DNA of 64,000 nucleotides, taken from positions 1 to 64,000 of the forward strand of contig WGCY01000049.1 in the NCBI GenBank assembly GCA_015493525.1, in the 5' to 3' direction. Positions 25,249 to 34,593 of the stretch are shown here, one piece after another. Each line of letters begins with the position of its first letter. Within the stretch, counting starts at the first letter, position 1. The stretch is from Bacteroidales bacterium (lineage in GTDB: Bacteria; Bacteroidota; Bacteroidia; Bacteroidales; F082). Position numbers and translations under genes: made by a program. The notes beneath the pieces are model-generated. The model did not search any database. It was not told the origin of the DNA and was given only the letters and a program-made list of their open reading frames with translations.

Positions 25249-25333
25249 GGTCGGGATTTGCAATCCCGACCTATAGGGCAAGGGATTTTAAATCCCTGAA
25301 CTTTTAACATTCGGGTTACAAACCCAAATGAGC
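25249..25333. repeat. cluster of three REP-like palindromes (hemE-hemL gap)
   Basis: GGTCGGGATT-TGC-AATCCCGACC (25249-25271, perfect) is followed by AGGGATT-TTA-AATCCCT (25281-25297) and GGGTT-ACA-AACCC (25313-25325) within ATTCGGGTTACAAACCC plus AAATGAGC. The last one has a direct covarying partner at 26706-26730 on the other side of hemL. Confidence 0.7.
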
Positions 25334-25359
25334 CAGGGTTAGCATCAGGTCGCACGCAG

Positions 25360-26661
25360 CTATTCCCTTTCTTTCATTTTTATCAAAGCCTCCCTGTTGG
25401 CTTTAATGGCATAATCGATGTCGGCATCCGTATGGGCATCCGATACAAAACCAGTTTCAAACTGCGAAGGTGCCAGATAAATACCGTTTTCCAGTGAAAG
25501 ACTGAAATATTCGGCAAACTTTTTCGTGTCGGAAGCTACTGCCTCATCATAAGAGGTAACCTGCTGTCCATCATTGAAAAACAGTGTCAGCATAGAACCT
25601 ATCTGGTTTACCAATGCTTTGGTGCCGGTGTCGGCAATATTTTTCCGGAAACCGTCGGCCAGTTTTATGGCTTTCTGTTCCAGATGGCTGTAAATCTGCG
25701 GATTGTCGTTGAGGATATTCAATGCTGTGAGTCCGGCTGCCATGGCCAGCGGATTCCCCGAAAGGGTCCCAGCCTGATAAACAGGTCCGTCCGGTGCCAG
25801 CGTTTCCATGATTTCCCTCTTTCCGCCGTAAGCACCTACCGGCAGTCCGCCACCAATGATTTTTCCCATGGTGGTCAGGTCGGGATCAATGCCGAAAAGT
25901 GCCTGGGCACCGCCTCGCGACAAGCGAAATCCGGTAATCACCTCATCAAAAATGAGCAATGCACCGTATTTTCGTGTAATCTCACGCAAGCCTTCGAGAA
26001 AACCTTTCTGCGGAAGCACCAGTCCCATGTTGCCGGCAACCGGCTCCACAATAATGGCGGCAATTTTATCTCCGGTTTTGGCAAACAAATCTTCCACAGC
26101 CTGCAAGTCGTTGTAAGGTGCTGCCAACGTGTTTTTGGCCGTGGCTTTGGTAACACCCGGGCTGTTGGGAACGCCGAAAGTCATGGCCCCTGAGCCGGCA
26201 TTGATGAGAAAACTGTCGGCATGACCGTGGTAATTTCCCACGAACTTCAGTACCAGCTCACGTCCGGTAAAAGCCCTTGCCAGCCGTAAAGCACTCATGG
26301 TGGCTTCGGTTCCGGAGTTGACCATGCGCACACTCTCCACCGAGGGCATCATCTCGATAATCCGCTCTGCCATTTGCGTTTCTATCACTGTGGGAGCACC
26401 AAAAGATGTCCCTTTTTCCGCCGTCTTTTTGATGGCTTCCACAATTTCTTCTCTGGCATGTCCTAAAATCAATGGCCCCCAGGAGGAGACGAAATCGATG
26501 TACTCGTTGCCATCGATATCAAAAATCCGGGCACCTTTGGCATGGTCTATCAGTACCGGCGGGATGCCCACGCTTTTGTAGGCCCGCACCGGTGAATTTA
26601 CACCTCCGGGAATGGTCTTCCGTGCTCTTTCAAATTCCTGAATGCTGTTTTGATGGTTCAT
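25360..26661 (-). CDS. hemL: glutamate-1-semialdehyde 2,1-aminomutase
   Basis: A 433-residue PLP enzyme converting glutamate-1-semialdehyde to 5-aminolevulinate, the second committed step of the C5 haem pathway. The family segments are [47 protein letters not shown], and the PLP-lysine loop [18 protein letters not shown]. The cofactor Asp is in [11 protein letters not shown]. Length is normal. Both flanking gaps contain REP-like palindromes, so it may have its own transcript or be a differentially stabilised segment of the hem mRNA. Confidence 0.97.
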   Translation of the reverse strand: MNHQNSIQEFERARKTIPGGVNSPVRAYKSVGIPPVLIDHAKGARIFDIDGNEYIDFVSSWGPLILGHAREEIVEAIKKTAEKGTSFGAPTVIETQMAERIIEMMPSVESVRMVNSGTEATMSALRLARAFTGRELVLKFVGNYHGHADSFLINAGSGAMTFGVPNSPGVTKATAKNTLAAPYNDLQAVEDLFAKTGDKIAAIIVEPVAGNMGLVLPQKGFLEGLREITRKYGALLIFDEVITGFRLSRGGAQALFGIDPDLTTMGKIIGGGLPVGAYGGKREIMETLAPDGPVYQAGTLSGNPLAMAAGLTALNILNDNPQIYSHLEQKAIKLADGFRKNIADTGTKALVNQIGSMLTLFFNDGQQVTSYDEAVASDTKKFAEYFSLSLENGIYLAPSQFETGFVSDAHTDADIDYAIKANREALIKMKERE

Positions 26662-26678
26662 CTATTTTGTTTTTTATC

Positions 26679-26730
26679 CGGATTACAAATCCGTTTTTCA
26701 TTTACATTCGGATTGCAAATCCGAATGAGC
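26679..26730. repeat. REP-like palindromes (hemL-hemB gap)
   Basis: CGGATT-ACA-AATCCG (26679-26693) and ATTCGGATT-GCA-AATCCGAAT (26706-26726), the latter followed by GAGC. The remaining ~240 bp to hemB hold an inverted GCGTGCGAC word shared with the hemE side (GTCGCACGC) and an AAAGTACGGCACAAAG-type repeat (reverse strand) near 26920-26950, and no gene. Confidence 0.7.
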
Positions 26731-26970
26731 TGTATATATTTTCTATTTATCCGTTTAATTCTGATCCGCATAGGGCAGGAAATGTGGGAAGCGTGCGACG
26801 CGAGAATCTGCGGTGAAAATAATTGCTATTTCCAACTACCAAGACCCTCACGGCAATTTCCACGCACAAGGCTTACACCAATTGCCTCAGGGTTGAACGA
26901 TAAAAAAACTAATTCCCTGGTGTTCTTTGTGCCGTACTTTGTGCCCTTTGTGGTTATTTCTCTCGTTTAT

Positions 26971-27942
26971 CTATTGCAATTTTTCGGCAAAATGTTTGGC
27001 ATGATAAGTCAGGATCATGTCGGTACCGGCACGCTTGATGGAAGTCAGGATTTCTTTAACAATCCGGTCTTCGTCAATCCAGCCTTTTTCGGCAGCTGCT
27101 TTTACCATGGCAAATTCTCCACTCACATTGTAAGCGGCAATGGGCATATTGAAACGGTCTTTGGCACGCTGGATGACATCGAGGTAACTCAACGCCGGTT
27201 TTATCATGATGATATCGGCACCTTCGGCAATATCAAACTCCAGCTCACGAATGGCTTCGTTGGTATTGGCCGGATTCATCTGGTAAGAATTGCGGTTGCC
27301 AAATTGCGGGGCACTTTCGGCGGCATCACGAAAAGGGCCGTAAAAAGCGGAAGCATATTTTGCAGAATAGGCCAGGATAGGCATCATGTAATAGCCTTCG
27401 GCATCCAGTCCCTGACGGATTTTCAACACGCGGCCATCCATCATATCGCTGGGGGCAACCATGTCCACACCGTGACGGGCAAAAGTGATAGACTGGGCTA
27501 CAAGTGAATTGAATGTCAGGTCATTGTCCACATCGCCATCCACTACAACACCGCAGTGGCCGTGGGTGGTATATTCGCAATTGCAAACGTCGGCAATGAC
27601 GAACATGCCGGGAACCTCTTTTCTTATGGCATCGATGGCGCGGGGAATGATGGCATCGTCGTGGGCGGCAATCATACCGGTATCATCTTTTTCTTCGGGA
27701 ATACCAAACAGGATAATGGCACGGATACCCACGTCCATCAGCGATTTACACTCTTCGACCAACACGTCAATAGACATTTGGAAGTTACCGGGCATGGATT
27801 TAATGGGATTTTTTACGTTGGTGCCCGGGCAGGCAAACAACGGCATAATCAAGTCGTCAACAGTTACTCTTGTTTCGGTTACCATGTCGCGCAAAACCGG
27901 GTTTTGGCGCAATCTTCTTAATCTTGTCAGTGGAAAACTCAT
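26971..27942 (-). CDS. hemB: delta-aminolevulinic acid dehydratase (porphobilinogen synthase)
   Basis: A 323-residue enzyme joining two 5-aminolevulinates into porphobilinogen. The cysteine-rich DVCNCEYTTHGHCG indicates the zinc-dependent type. Schiff-base lysines are expected in GPFRDAAES-adjacent and IMIKPALSYLD segments (the latter holds the conserved K-P). Length is typical. hemD lies 12 bp upstream on the same strand, so the two are co-transcribed. Confidence 0.97.
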   Translation of the reverse strand: MSFPLTRLRRLRQNPVLRDMVTETRVTVDDLIMPLFACPGTNVKNPIKSMPGNFQMSIDVLVEECKSLMDVGIRAIILFGIPEEKDDTGMIAAHDDAIIPRAIDAIRKEVPGMFVIADVCNCEYTTHGHCGVVVDGDVDNDLTFNSLVAQSITFARHGVDMVAPSDMMDGRVLKIRQGLDAEGYYMMPILAYSAKYASAFYGPFRDAAESAPQFGNRNSYQMNPANTNEAIRELEFDIAEGADIIMIKPALSYLDVIQRAKDRFNMPIAAYNVSGEFAMVKAAAEKGWIDEDRIVKEILTSIKRAGTDMILTYHAKHFAEKLQ

Positions 27943-27954
27943 TGTTTTATGTTT

Positions 27955-28740
27955 TTAATGAAAATATTGTTTGATTTCGTGCAACAGGCCTTCGGTTCCC
28001 GGTTTTTTTGCGGTAAGCACAAAAGCCTGCGTAGTTTTTAAAATGGCCTGTGTTGTGATGTTGCCAATGGAGACCATCCGCAAACGGGCGTTTGTTTTCT
28101 TCTTTTGATAAATGTCGTAGAAACGGGCAAAAGCCGACGGGCTGCTGAACACCAACACACCGTATTGGCCATCCCTGATTTTTTGCATAAGCCCGGCATC
28201 ATATTCCCTTACGGGAAGCGTACTGTAAACATTGATACGTTGCACGGAAGCCTGTGGCAACAGTTCATGCTGTAAAAAATCAGAAGCCAGGTTTCCCAGT
28301 GCCAGCAGAACATTTTCGCCGCCACGGAGTACATTTTGTTTCAGATAAACGGCAAAATCACGGGAGGTATTTCCCGGTTGGATAAAATCAGCTTTGCGGT
28401 AACGCGCTTCAAGTGTTGCGGCGGTTCCTTTGCCAATGACGGCAGTTTTCGTTTTTTCAGAAAGTGCCTGCCCGGACTGTTGTAATAAATTAAAAAATGC
28501 TTTTACCCCATTACGACTGGTAAAAATAAGTAAATCAATGTTTTGCAAACTGTCGAATACACTCCTGGTTTCACTGTTCAGTTTCTCTGTTTCGGTATAA
28601 ATCATGGGCATGTTGAAAAACCTCAAGTCCGTGCCCCGGAGTGCTTTTTGCAATTCGGCAGCACGCTCAACGGGTTGCATACTTATGACGGTACGTTCCG
28701 CAGGGGCAATATTTTCGGGTTTACCTTTCAAGGCCTGCAA
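27955..28740 (-). CDS. hemD: uroporphyrinogen-III synthase
   Basis: A 261-residue enzyme that closes hydroxymethylbilane to uroporphyrinogen III with inversion of ring D. The family is poorly conserved. The call rests on LIFTSRNGVKAFFNLL, KTAVIGKGTAATLE and GVLVFSSPSAFARF, which recall the HemD two-domain pattern, and on its position overlapping hemC by 20 bp and preceding hemB by 12 bp. The N-terminus may be slightly different because the ORF overlaps hemC. Confidence 0.9.
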   Translation of the reverse strand: MQALKGKPENIAPAERTVISMQPVERAAELQKALRGTDLRFFNMPMIYTETEKLNSETRSVFDSLQNIDLLIFTSRNGVKAFFNLLQQSGQALSEKTKTAVIGKGTAATLEARYRKADFIQPGNTSRDFAVYLKQNVLRGGENVLLALGNLASDFLQHELLPQASVQRINVYSTLPVREYDAGLMQKIRDGQYGVLVFSSPSAFARFYDIYQKKKTNARLRMVSIGNITTQAILKTTQAFVLTAKKPGTEGLLHEIKQYFH

Positions 28741-29650
28741 TGATTTTGAGTGCCCCGCGTTCGAGAAAAGAGGTGGCGAGGTGACGGGCAGTTTCTACCG
28801 CAGCGGCTTCAGAAAAAGCACATTGTACACTTTCGGATAAATACTGTTTTCCATCCGGCGAAAGTACCATGCCGTTGATGGTCATCTGCTCACCGTTGGT
28901 TTCCGAATAACAGGCAATGGGCACCTGACAACCGCCCTGGATGGTTTCCAGAAAAGTATATTCTGCCCGGCCCCTGATCCAGGTTTCTTTGTGGCTGACC
29001 TGCAACAGAAGTTCATCGATAAAAGTGTCGTTTTCGCGGTTTTCGATGGCAATAATTCCCTGGGCAGGCGGTGGCATTATCAGGGATGGATTGACCAATT
29101 CAGAGATGTTTTCATCCAGTCCGAGCCGTTGCAAACCGGTGGCAGCCATGATCATGGCATCACAATAACCCGATTTCCATTTTTTGACACGCGTATCCAC
29201 GTTTCCGCGAATATCTACGATGTGAAAGCGTGGATTTATCTTTAACAATTGTGCCCTGCGGCGCACGCTGGAAGTGGCGATAATATCCCCTTCCGTTAAT
29301 TCCGATAATTTCCGGCCTCCCGTACTCACCAGTGCTTCACGGGGCTCTCCTCTTTCCAGCATGGCACCGAGTTTCAATCCTTCCGGGAAAAGGGTGGGTA
29401 AATCTTTCATACTGTGCACGGCCATATCAATACGGCCATCCAACAGTGCCAATTCAATTTCCTTGGTAAACAGGCCCTTGTCACCGATTTTAGAAAGTGC
29501 CACATCCAGAATTTTATCCCCTTTTGTACGGATAATTTCCAAATCAAAAGTATGTTCCGGAAAAAGCTTTTCCAATTCGTCTTTGGTACGATTTGCCTGA
29601 TACAGCGCAAGTTTGCTGCCCCGGGTACCTATTTTAACCGTTCTGCCCAT
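28721..29650 (-). CDS. hemC: hydroxymethylbilane synthase (porphobilinogen deaminase)
   Basis: A 309-residue enzyme polymerising four porphobilinogens. The N-terminal VKIGTRGSKLALYQA, the substrate-binding arginine segment IATSSVRRRAQLL, and VDIRGNVDTRVKKW are diagnostic. The dipyrromethane cofactor Cys lies in ETIQGGCQVPIACYSE. Length is normal. It starts 5 bp after the hemA stop and overlaps hemD. Confidence 0.97.
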   Translation of the reverse strand: MGRTVKIGTRGSKLALYQANRTKDELEKLFPEHTFDLEIIRTKGDKILDVALSKIGDKGLFTKEIELALLDGRIDMAVHSMKDLPTLFPEGLKLGAMLERGEPREALVSTGGRKLSELTEGDIIATSSVRRRAQLLKINPRFHIVDIRGNVDTRVKKWKSGYCDAMIMAATGLQRLGLDENISELVNPSLIMPPPAQGIIAIENRENDTFIDELLLQVSHKETWIRGRAEYTFLETIQGGCQVPIACYSETNGEQMTINGMVLSPDGKQYLSESVQCAFSEAAAVETARHLATSFLERGALKIIAGLER

Positions 29651-29655
29651 GATGT

Positions 29656-30909
29656 TTACAGTTCAAAAAATTCTTCGGCCATGGCGATAAAATCTTTTTT
29701 GTCGGCCGCTTTGGAAAGTTCCTTCAGGTTTTTGATAAAAACCCGTGCGAACTTCTCTGTGATATGGTTGGAGTACTCAGCAAGCAGTTTATCCTCTTTT
29801 ATGGAATGGATTTTTTTAAACTCGTCCATTTCTGTTTTGTTGAGCAATTGGAAGTTCTCTTTTATCTTTAAAATAGTGGGCACCAATTCCTGTTCGTTTT
29901 TCCAGGAGACAAAAAGATTTTTGGCACGGGAAATAATTTCCATGGCAGCCGAAATCTCTTTCAATCTTTTATGGTTGGTGCTTTTTACGATTTTTGTAAG
30001 ATCATCGATGGTAAACAATTCAATACCTTCCAGCTTACCAATTTTCTCTTCGATATTGCGGGGAACAGAAAGATCAAAAAACAATTGTATTTGAACGCGG
30101 GTTCTGTTTTTCAACGCTTTTTTTACAGCTTCCAGCTTCATCAGCGGTTCCGGCGAATCGGTGGCTATAAAGATGATATCACTGTCAGCAAGGTAATTGT
30201 CCACCTCAGTCAGCGCAATACTTTTTCCCCCATGAAGTTGCGAAAGTTCTTCGGCTTTGGCATAAGTACGGTTGGCAATATGCAAGGATTTGAAGGTGGA
30301 TTTACGGAGGCTGTTGAGCACCAACTGCCCCGTTTGTCCAGCACCAACCAACATTACATTTTGGTTGCTCAAATCAGGGAAACGTTGATGACACAAATTA
30401 ACTGCTGCCGAGCTGGCCGAAGCCGAGCCACGACTGATTTCTGTTTGGGTACGGACTTTTTTACCTGTCTCCAGTGCTTTGGCAAACAAACGATTCAGGA
30501 TTTTATCGGTACTTTTAATTTCTTTTGCAAATTGAAATGCCTCTTTTACCTGACCAATAATCTGGTCTTCCCCCACAATGAGTGAATCGATGCCTGATAC
30601 CACTTTGAAAAGATGTAAAACGGCCTGATCGTTTGTTTTAATGTAAAAATAGGGTTTCAGGATTTTGGTATAATTTTTCTGAGCCGAAAGAACATGAAAA
30701 ATTTCCTCTAAGGCATCGCCGTTATGATTTTGCGGTGCATGGTAATAAATTTCTGTCCGGTTACAAGTGGAGATAACCACCACGCCCTGGATTTTCTCCG
30801 TTTTTAACAACTGTTCGGTGAAAGTGGCAATCTCCTCTTTGGAAAAGGCAAACCGCTCACGAATTTCCAAATCGGCTGATTTATAACTAATTCCTACAAG
30901 ACCTGTCAT
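29656..30909 (-). CDS. hemA: glutamyl-tRNA reductase
   Basis: A 417-residue NADPH enzyme reducing glutamyl-tRNA(Glu) to glutamate-1-semialdehyde, the first step of the C5 pathway. The catalytic Cys is in VVISTCNRTEIYYH near residue 50. GQVKEAFQFAK and GSASASSAAVNLCHQ are family segments, and the NADPH-binding VMLVGAGQTGQLVL follows. It is the first gene of the hemA-C-D-B(-L-E-N) block; a -7 element lies at 30929-30936. hemH and protoporphyrinogen oxidase genes are not in the window. Confidence 0.96.
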   Translation of the reverse strand: MTGLVGISYKSADLEIRERFAFSKEEIATFTEQLLKTEKIQGVVVISTCNRTEIYYHAPQNHNGDALEEIFHVLSAQKNYTKILKPYFYIKTNDQAVLHLFKVVSGIDSLIVGEDQIIGQVKEAFQFAKEIKSTDKILNRLFAKALETGKKVRTQTEISRGSASASSAAVNLCHQRFPDLSNQNVMLVGAGQTGQLVLNSLRKSTFKSLHIANRTYAKAEELSQLHGGKSIALTEVDNYLADSDIIFIATDSPEPLMKLEAVKKALKNRTRVQIQLFFDLSVPRNIEEKIGKLEGIELFTIDDLTKIVKSTNHKRLKEISAAMEIISRAKNLFVSWKNEQELVPTILKIKENFQLLNKTEMDEFKKIHSIKEDKLLAEYSNHITEKFARVFIKNLKELSKAADKKDFIAMAEEFFEL

Positions 30910-30928
30910 TTTTTTCCTTTTATAGAGG

Positions 30929-30936
30929 CAAAATTA
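30929..30936 (-). promoter_or_regulatory. -7 element of the hem block
   Basis: The reverse strand reads TAATTTTG, 19 nt before the hemA ATG. The rest of 30910-31207 shows no gene, tRNA or repeat that I can recognise. Confidence 0.5.
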
Positions 30937-31207
30937 CCGTTCAAATCTGTAGGAATTCTGAAAATTATAAGATAAAGCGTGTGAAAAGTGCAGTTTGGAA
31001 AAATTTAAAATAGCAGCCCTATTAAAGGACTGAATACCACACCAAGTCCCGGTAATTTGGCTTTATAATTTTTGAAACAGAACATCGGTTTTTATCATTT
31101 GTAGTTTCGGATATTCATGGTTTCCATTATGTCAAATGAATATTTTCTACATTCGCTAATAAATTGAAATGGCATATAAGAACTTCATGGAAAATATTTT
31201 TCTCGAA

Positions 31208-32398
31208 TTAATATAAGAATCCAAATAGCCAAAGTGGGATTTTGTTCTTAAAACCATATTCCATGTCATCCAAAGCAAGATAAGCGTTGTCAACAGATTT
31301 AATTTGATCCAACGTTTTGGACTTACCACCAACCTCAAAAATAAACTTCCCATTTACCAGAAAATCACCTGTTTTGGGATAAGCAATCCTATACCCGACA
31401 GACAACTGATTTAAAAAGAAGGTTTCGCGAATAGTTCCTCTGCCTGCATTATCCTGAAAAACATATACTAAATTTGAATTACTGAAATATATCTTGTCCG
31501 GTTTTCTCAGTAAAGTATGTCCGATACCTTCCGTCGTAAGAAATTTGATAACTCCCGCTTTGTTCAGTAACGTGAGGTATTTCACGAGGACATCTCTGGT
31601 TGTCTGCAACTTTCGGCTTAATTCACTGATATTTACTTTAAACGGTGTAGCAGAAGCCATCATTAAAAGTAATTTTTTCAATTTAATCCTACTTTCAAAA
31701 GTGATATTTTCAATGGCAGGTATATCACTGTCAATCACCGTGTTAATAACAGCTTCCAGTTTGTCAAAATATTTATCAACCCCTTCCAGCACAAAAGGAT
31801 AGGCACCCGAATAAAGATATTCCCTAAAAAGTTTGACACTTTTTATCTTTGCATTGATATCCATTGACAGAGGCTCGTGATGATTAAGAATATCTGAAAG
31901 TTGAAACGCGGAAAAATTTGTTTTGTAAGCCAAATTTAAATATTCACGAAATGAAAGTTCAGGCAGATCGTACACGGAAGCCCTCCTACCCAAATCAGCC
32001 TGGTTGATATAGAAGGCCAAAGCCGAAGAACCGGTAACAATCATTTGTAAATCAGGATAAAAGTCATAAATATTCTTTAGTTCTTCCGACCATCCTTTGT
32101 ACCGGTGAACCTCATCAAGAAACAGGAAACGCCCACCATCCATCACAAATTTTTCTACCATATCAGACAATGTGTTGGCAGAAAAGTAGATGTCATTTAG
32201 GGATACATAGAGTGTCTCCGAGTAATCTGTAAAGGTGGTTTTGATATATTGTAGCAGTAACGTTGTTTTTCCTGTACCACGTTGCCCCTTGATAATAATA
32301 AGGCGATTTTGCCAGTTTATTTTGTCAAACAGAAATCTTTTTGATGAGACCTGAACTGAGTTGAGCAACCTAAAATATTTAACTTTCAATTTTTCCAT
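31208..32398 (-). CDS. AAA_14/DUF4143 family ATPase (copy 2)
   Basis: A 396-residue paralogue of the 4424-5620 gene, function unknown. Walker A is KGQRGTGKTTLLLQYIK, the Walker B-like strand RFLFLDEVHRYKGW, the sensor IVTGSSALAF, and the C-terminal nuclease-like segment FIFEVGGKSK. The last 15 residues (GFKNKIPLWLFGFLY) are identical to copy 1, while the middle is much more diverged. I use MEKL at 32398; the ORF-track start (32413) lies upstream of the -7 element, which overlaps the extension. It is downstream of a two-component system, separated by 99 bp of repeated GGTTACAACC-like words. Confidence 0.85.
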   Translation of the reverse strand: MEKLKVKYFRLLNSVQVSSKRFLFDKINWQNRLIIIKGQRGTGKTTLLLQYIKTTFTDYSETLYVSLNDIYFSANTLSDMVEKFVMDGGRFLFLDEVHRYKGWSEELKNIYDFYPDLQMIVTGSSALAFYINQADLGRRASVYDLPELSFREYLNLAYKTNFSAFQLSDILNHHEPLSMDINAKIKSVKLFREYLYSGAYPFVLEGVDKYFDKLEAVINTVIDSDIPAIENITFESRIKLKKLLLMMASATPFKVNISELSRKLQTTRDVLVKYLTLLNKAGVIKFLTTEGIGHTLLRKPDKIYFSNSNLVYVFQDNAGRGTIRETFFLNQLSVGYRIAYPKTGDFLVNGKFIFEVGGKSKTLDQIKSVDNAYLALDDMEYGFKNKIPLWLFGFLY

Positions 32399-32402
32399 AA
32401 GG

Positions 32403-32410
32403 CAAAAATA
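32403..32410 (-). promoter_or_regulatory. -7 element of ATPase copy 2 (near-leaderless)
   Basis: The reverse strand reads TATTTTTG and the ATG follows after only CCTT. Transcription should start at or just before the start codon. Confidence 0.55.
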
Positions 32411-32416
32411 CATATT

Positions 32417-32496
32417 TTTAGGTTACGACATGCAATTTATAGATTTTTTTGTATGTTACAACCTAAATTAATTAATAATATCTTTAGGTTACAACC
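32417..32496. repeat. three TTTAGGTTAC-type operator-like repeats
   Basis: TTTAGGTTACGACAT (32417-32431) and ATGTTACAACCTAAA (32453-32467) face each other with a 21-bp spacer. A third direct copy, TTTAGGTTACAACC, is at 32483-32496, touching the kinase stop. They sit immediately upstream of the ATPase -7 element, a position fit for a regulator. Confidence 0.7.
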
Positions 32497-32497
32497 T

Positions 32498-33751
32498 TCA
32501 AAATCGAATTTCAATTTGGTGAACTCCTTCATGATACTTGTATTGGATGTGCATGTTGTAATGCACTACAATCTTTTTTACAATGGACAGGCCAATGCCC
32601 ATAAATCCTTTATCTGAAGCCCGTGAGAATTGTTCGAACAGCTCCCCCGTGGGCACATGTGGGTCATTCCCTGAATTTTCTATAACCATCTCCTCCAATG
32701 TCAGTCGGATACGGACAAAACCATTTTCAACATTATGAAGAACGGCATTTTTTATCAGGTTAGTAACAAGAATACCCGCCAAATCTTTATCCATCACTAC
32801 TTTAGGCTCACCCGCAAAAGATGTTTGAAGTGTTATGTTCCGCGAGGCCATAAGCCCTTCAAAATTTTCAATTTGCTTTTGTATCAACGCCTTAACATCG
32901 ATGTCTGTTTTATTAAAGAATTGATTTTTATCGATGCGGGCAATCAATCCCAGGCTGCGTACGATACCCGAAAGCCGGTTGGTAGCCGAGTAAATAGAAC
33001 CTGCCAGTTCATACTGTTTTTTATTCAGCGATTCCTGGAAAAGCAGTTCCGTTTTGTTTTTTATCACGGCCATTGGCGTTTGTACCTCATGCGAAAGGTT
33101 TCCGGTAAACTCTTTTACTGCTTCATAATCCTGGACGATTTTATCCGTCATTCGCGTCAACTCCTCATTGAGTTGGTTAAACTCGATGATTTCGGAAGGT
33201 TGAAAAGGTTCTTTTTGCGGATTATCCAAACGAAATTCCTGCATGGTGTGTAAAGTGTCGAAAAAATCTGCCCATACTTTTCCAAAGAAATGCCGGTTAA
33301 GAACATAAGCCAACACAAGAAACAAAATTAACATGAGGGTGATAATCAACGCAATTTTTTCAATGAGATAATTGGAGGTAATCAACGACTTGTAAATGCG
33401 GACACGGTAAAAACATCCATCACTTTTTACGGTGGTACTTAACTGGCGATAAGGCATATATGCCTTGACACTCCGGTTATAAAGGATGGTGTCTTTCAAG
33501 CGAAAAGTTGCAGGTTCCGGTTGGTTTACTTTTTCAATATCGATGGGTTCAGTAGCAATAAAAGCAACGTTCTCCAGCGAATCAAGTTGCCGAATGTTGT
33601 TATAAAAATAATGTATGCGGCTGTACAGGTCGGCATCCACTTCGTGTTCCACCAGGTTCTGCATAATCTTGTAAAGGCCAATGCCGCCGGCAAAAAATAC
33701 CACCAACGAAACGGTAACAAAATAGAGCGTGGTTTTGGTAAGAAGTTTCAT
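32498..33751 (-). CDS. sensor histidine kinase
   Basis: A 417-residue membrane kinase pairing with the adjacent response regulator. An N-terminal membrane helix (VSLVVFFAGGIGLYKI, about residues 15-30) and a second (IALIITLMLILFLVLAYVL, about 132-150) enclose a ~100-residue periplasmic sensor region. The phospho-acceptor His is in NLSHEVQTPMAVIKN, the N-box is LVTNLIKNAVLHN, and GFMGIGLSIVKKIV is the G-box. Only a short linker rather than a clear HAMP follows TM2. Its start overlaps the response-regulator stop by 4 bp (ATGA). The signal is unknown. Confidence 0.9.
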   Translation of the reverse strand: MKLLTKTTLYFVTVSLVVFFAGGIGLYKIMQNLVEHEVDADLYSRIHYFYNNIRQLDSLENVAFIATEPIDIEKVNQPEPATFRLKDTILYNRSVKAYMPYRQLSTTVKSDGCFYRVRIYKSLITSNYLIEKIALIITLMLILFLVLAYVLNRHFFGKVWADFFDTLHTMQEFRLDNPQKEPFQPSEIIEFNQLNEELTRMTDKIVQDYEAVKEFTGNLSHEVQTPMAVIKNKTELLFQESLNKKQYELAGSIYSATNRLSGIVRSLGLIARIDKNQFFNKTDIDVKALIQKQIENFEGLMASRNITLQTSFAGEPKVVMDKDLAGILVTNLIKNAVLHNVENGFVRIRLTLEEMVIENSGNDPHVPTGELFEQFSRASDKGFMGIGLSIVKKIVVHYNMHIQYKYHEGVHQIEIRF

Positions 33752-34425
33752 TCTTTTTCAAATTTATAACCCACCCCGTAAATAGTCTTTATGTAATCTC
33801 CGGCTCCTTTTTCCCGGAGTTTTTTTCGCAGATTTTTTATCTGGGCATACACGAAATCAAAAGAGTAGGAGAAATCGGAGTCATCGCCCCAAAGCTGCCC
33901 TGCCAGGCTCTCTTTGGCAATGACACGTCCGGCGTTGGAAACAAAAAACAGCAACAGTTCAAATTCTTTTTTTGTCAACTCTATGGGCTGCCCTTTAACC
34001 AGTACCTGAAAACTGTCAGGAAAAACCTGCAAATCTCCCTGGACGATGGAATTGCTGCCCTGAAACTGCATTCGGCGGATAAGCGACTTGATACGGGCGT
34101 TCAGTTCGGCCAGGTTAAACGGCTTGACAAGATAATCATCGGCACCAAACTCCAGTGCTTTCACCCGGTCGGTAATGGCATCGCGGGCCGTAATAACAAT
34201 AATGCCGCTGGGCTTCTTCAATCGCCTGGCTTCTTTTATTAAATCCAACCCGCTGCCATCGGGCAGGTTGATGTCGATGAGCAGGCAGTCGTATTCAAAC
34301 GACTGTATCTTATCCAAAGCACTGCCAAAGTCAAAAGCTTGTTCACACAGGTAACCTTCCGGTGCGAGATACGCCATAATAGATTCCTGAATCTCGTAAT
34401 CATCTTCGACAATAAGCAGTTTCAT
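33748..34425 (-). CDS. OmpR-family response regulator
   Basis: A 225-residue regulator with a receiver domain (MKLLIVEDDYEI with the acidic pair, phosphorylatable Asp in DCLLIDINLPDGSGLD, Lys in GADDYLVKPFNLAEL) and a C-terminal winged-helix DNA-binding domain ending KNLRKKLREKGAGDYIKTIYGVGYKF. The ORF-track start at 34461 covers the -7 element; MKLLIVEDD at 34425 is the natural start. The -7 TACCTTTG ends 6 nt before the ATG, implying a nearly leaderless mRNA. It is co-transcribed with the kinase. Confidence 0.93.
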   Translation of the reverse strand: MKLLIVEDDYEIQESIMAYLAPEGYLCEQAFDFGSALDKIQSFEYDCLLIDINLPDGSGLDLIKEARRLKKPSGIIVITARDAITDRVKALEFGADDYLVKPFNLAELNARIKSLIRRMQFQGSNSIVQGDLQVFPDSFQVLVKGQPIELTKKEFELLLFFVSNAGRVIAKESLAGQLWGDDSDFSYSFDFVYAQIKNLRKKLREKGAGDYIKTIYGVGYKFEKE

Positions 34426-34431
34426 AGTCTG

Positions 34432-34439
34432 CAAAGGTA
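34432..34439 (-). promoter_or_regulatory. -7 element of the two-component system (near-leaderless)
   Basis: The reverse strand reads TACCTTTG, then CAGACT, then ATG. Confidence 0.55.
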
Positions 34440-34593
34440 ACGGTTTGGGAAATAATAGCAAATCTCAAAAAAGCAGCTTCTTCGAACGCCTGCCTGTCCG
34501 GCTGGACGGACTTTCCGTTATAATTGCCCCGGTCCTGCCGGCCATTGGTAGCCGTACGGGACATACTGGTATTCATTTATGGGCACAAAAAAG

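Noticed and set aside
31156-31353. Small minus-strand ORF near ATPase copy 2 (65 aa)
   Set aside because: Out-of-frame shadow of the ATPase C-terminus.
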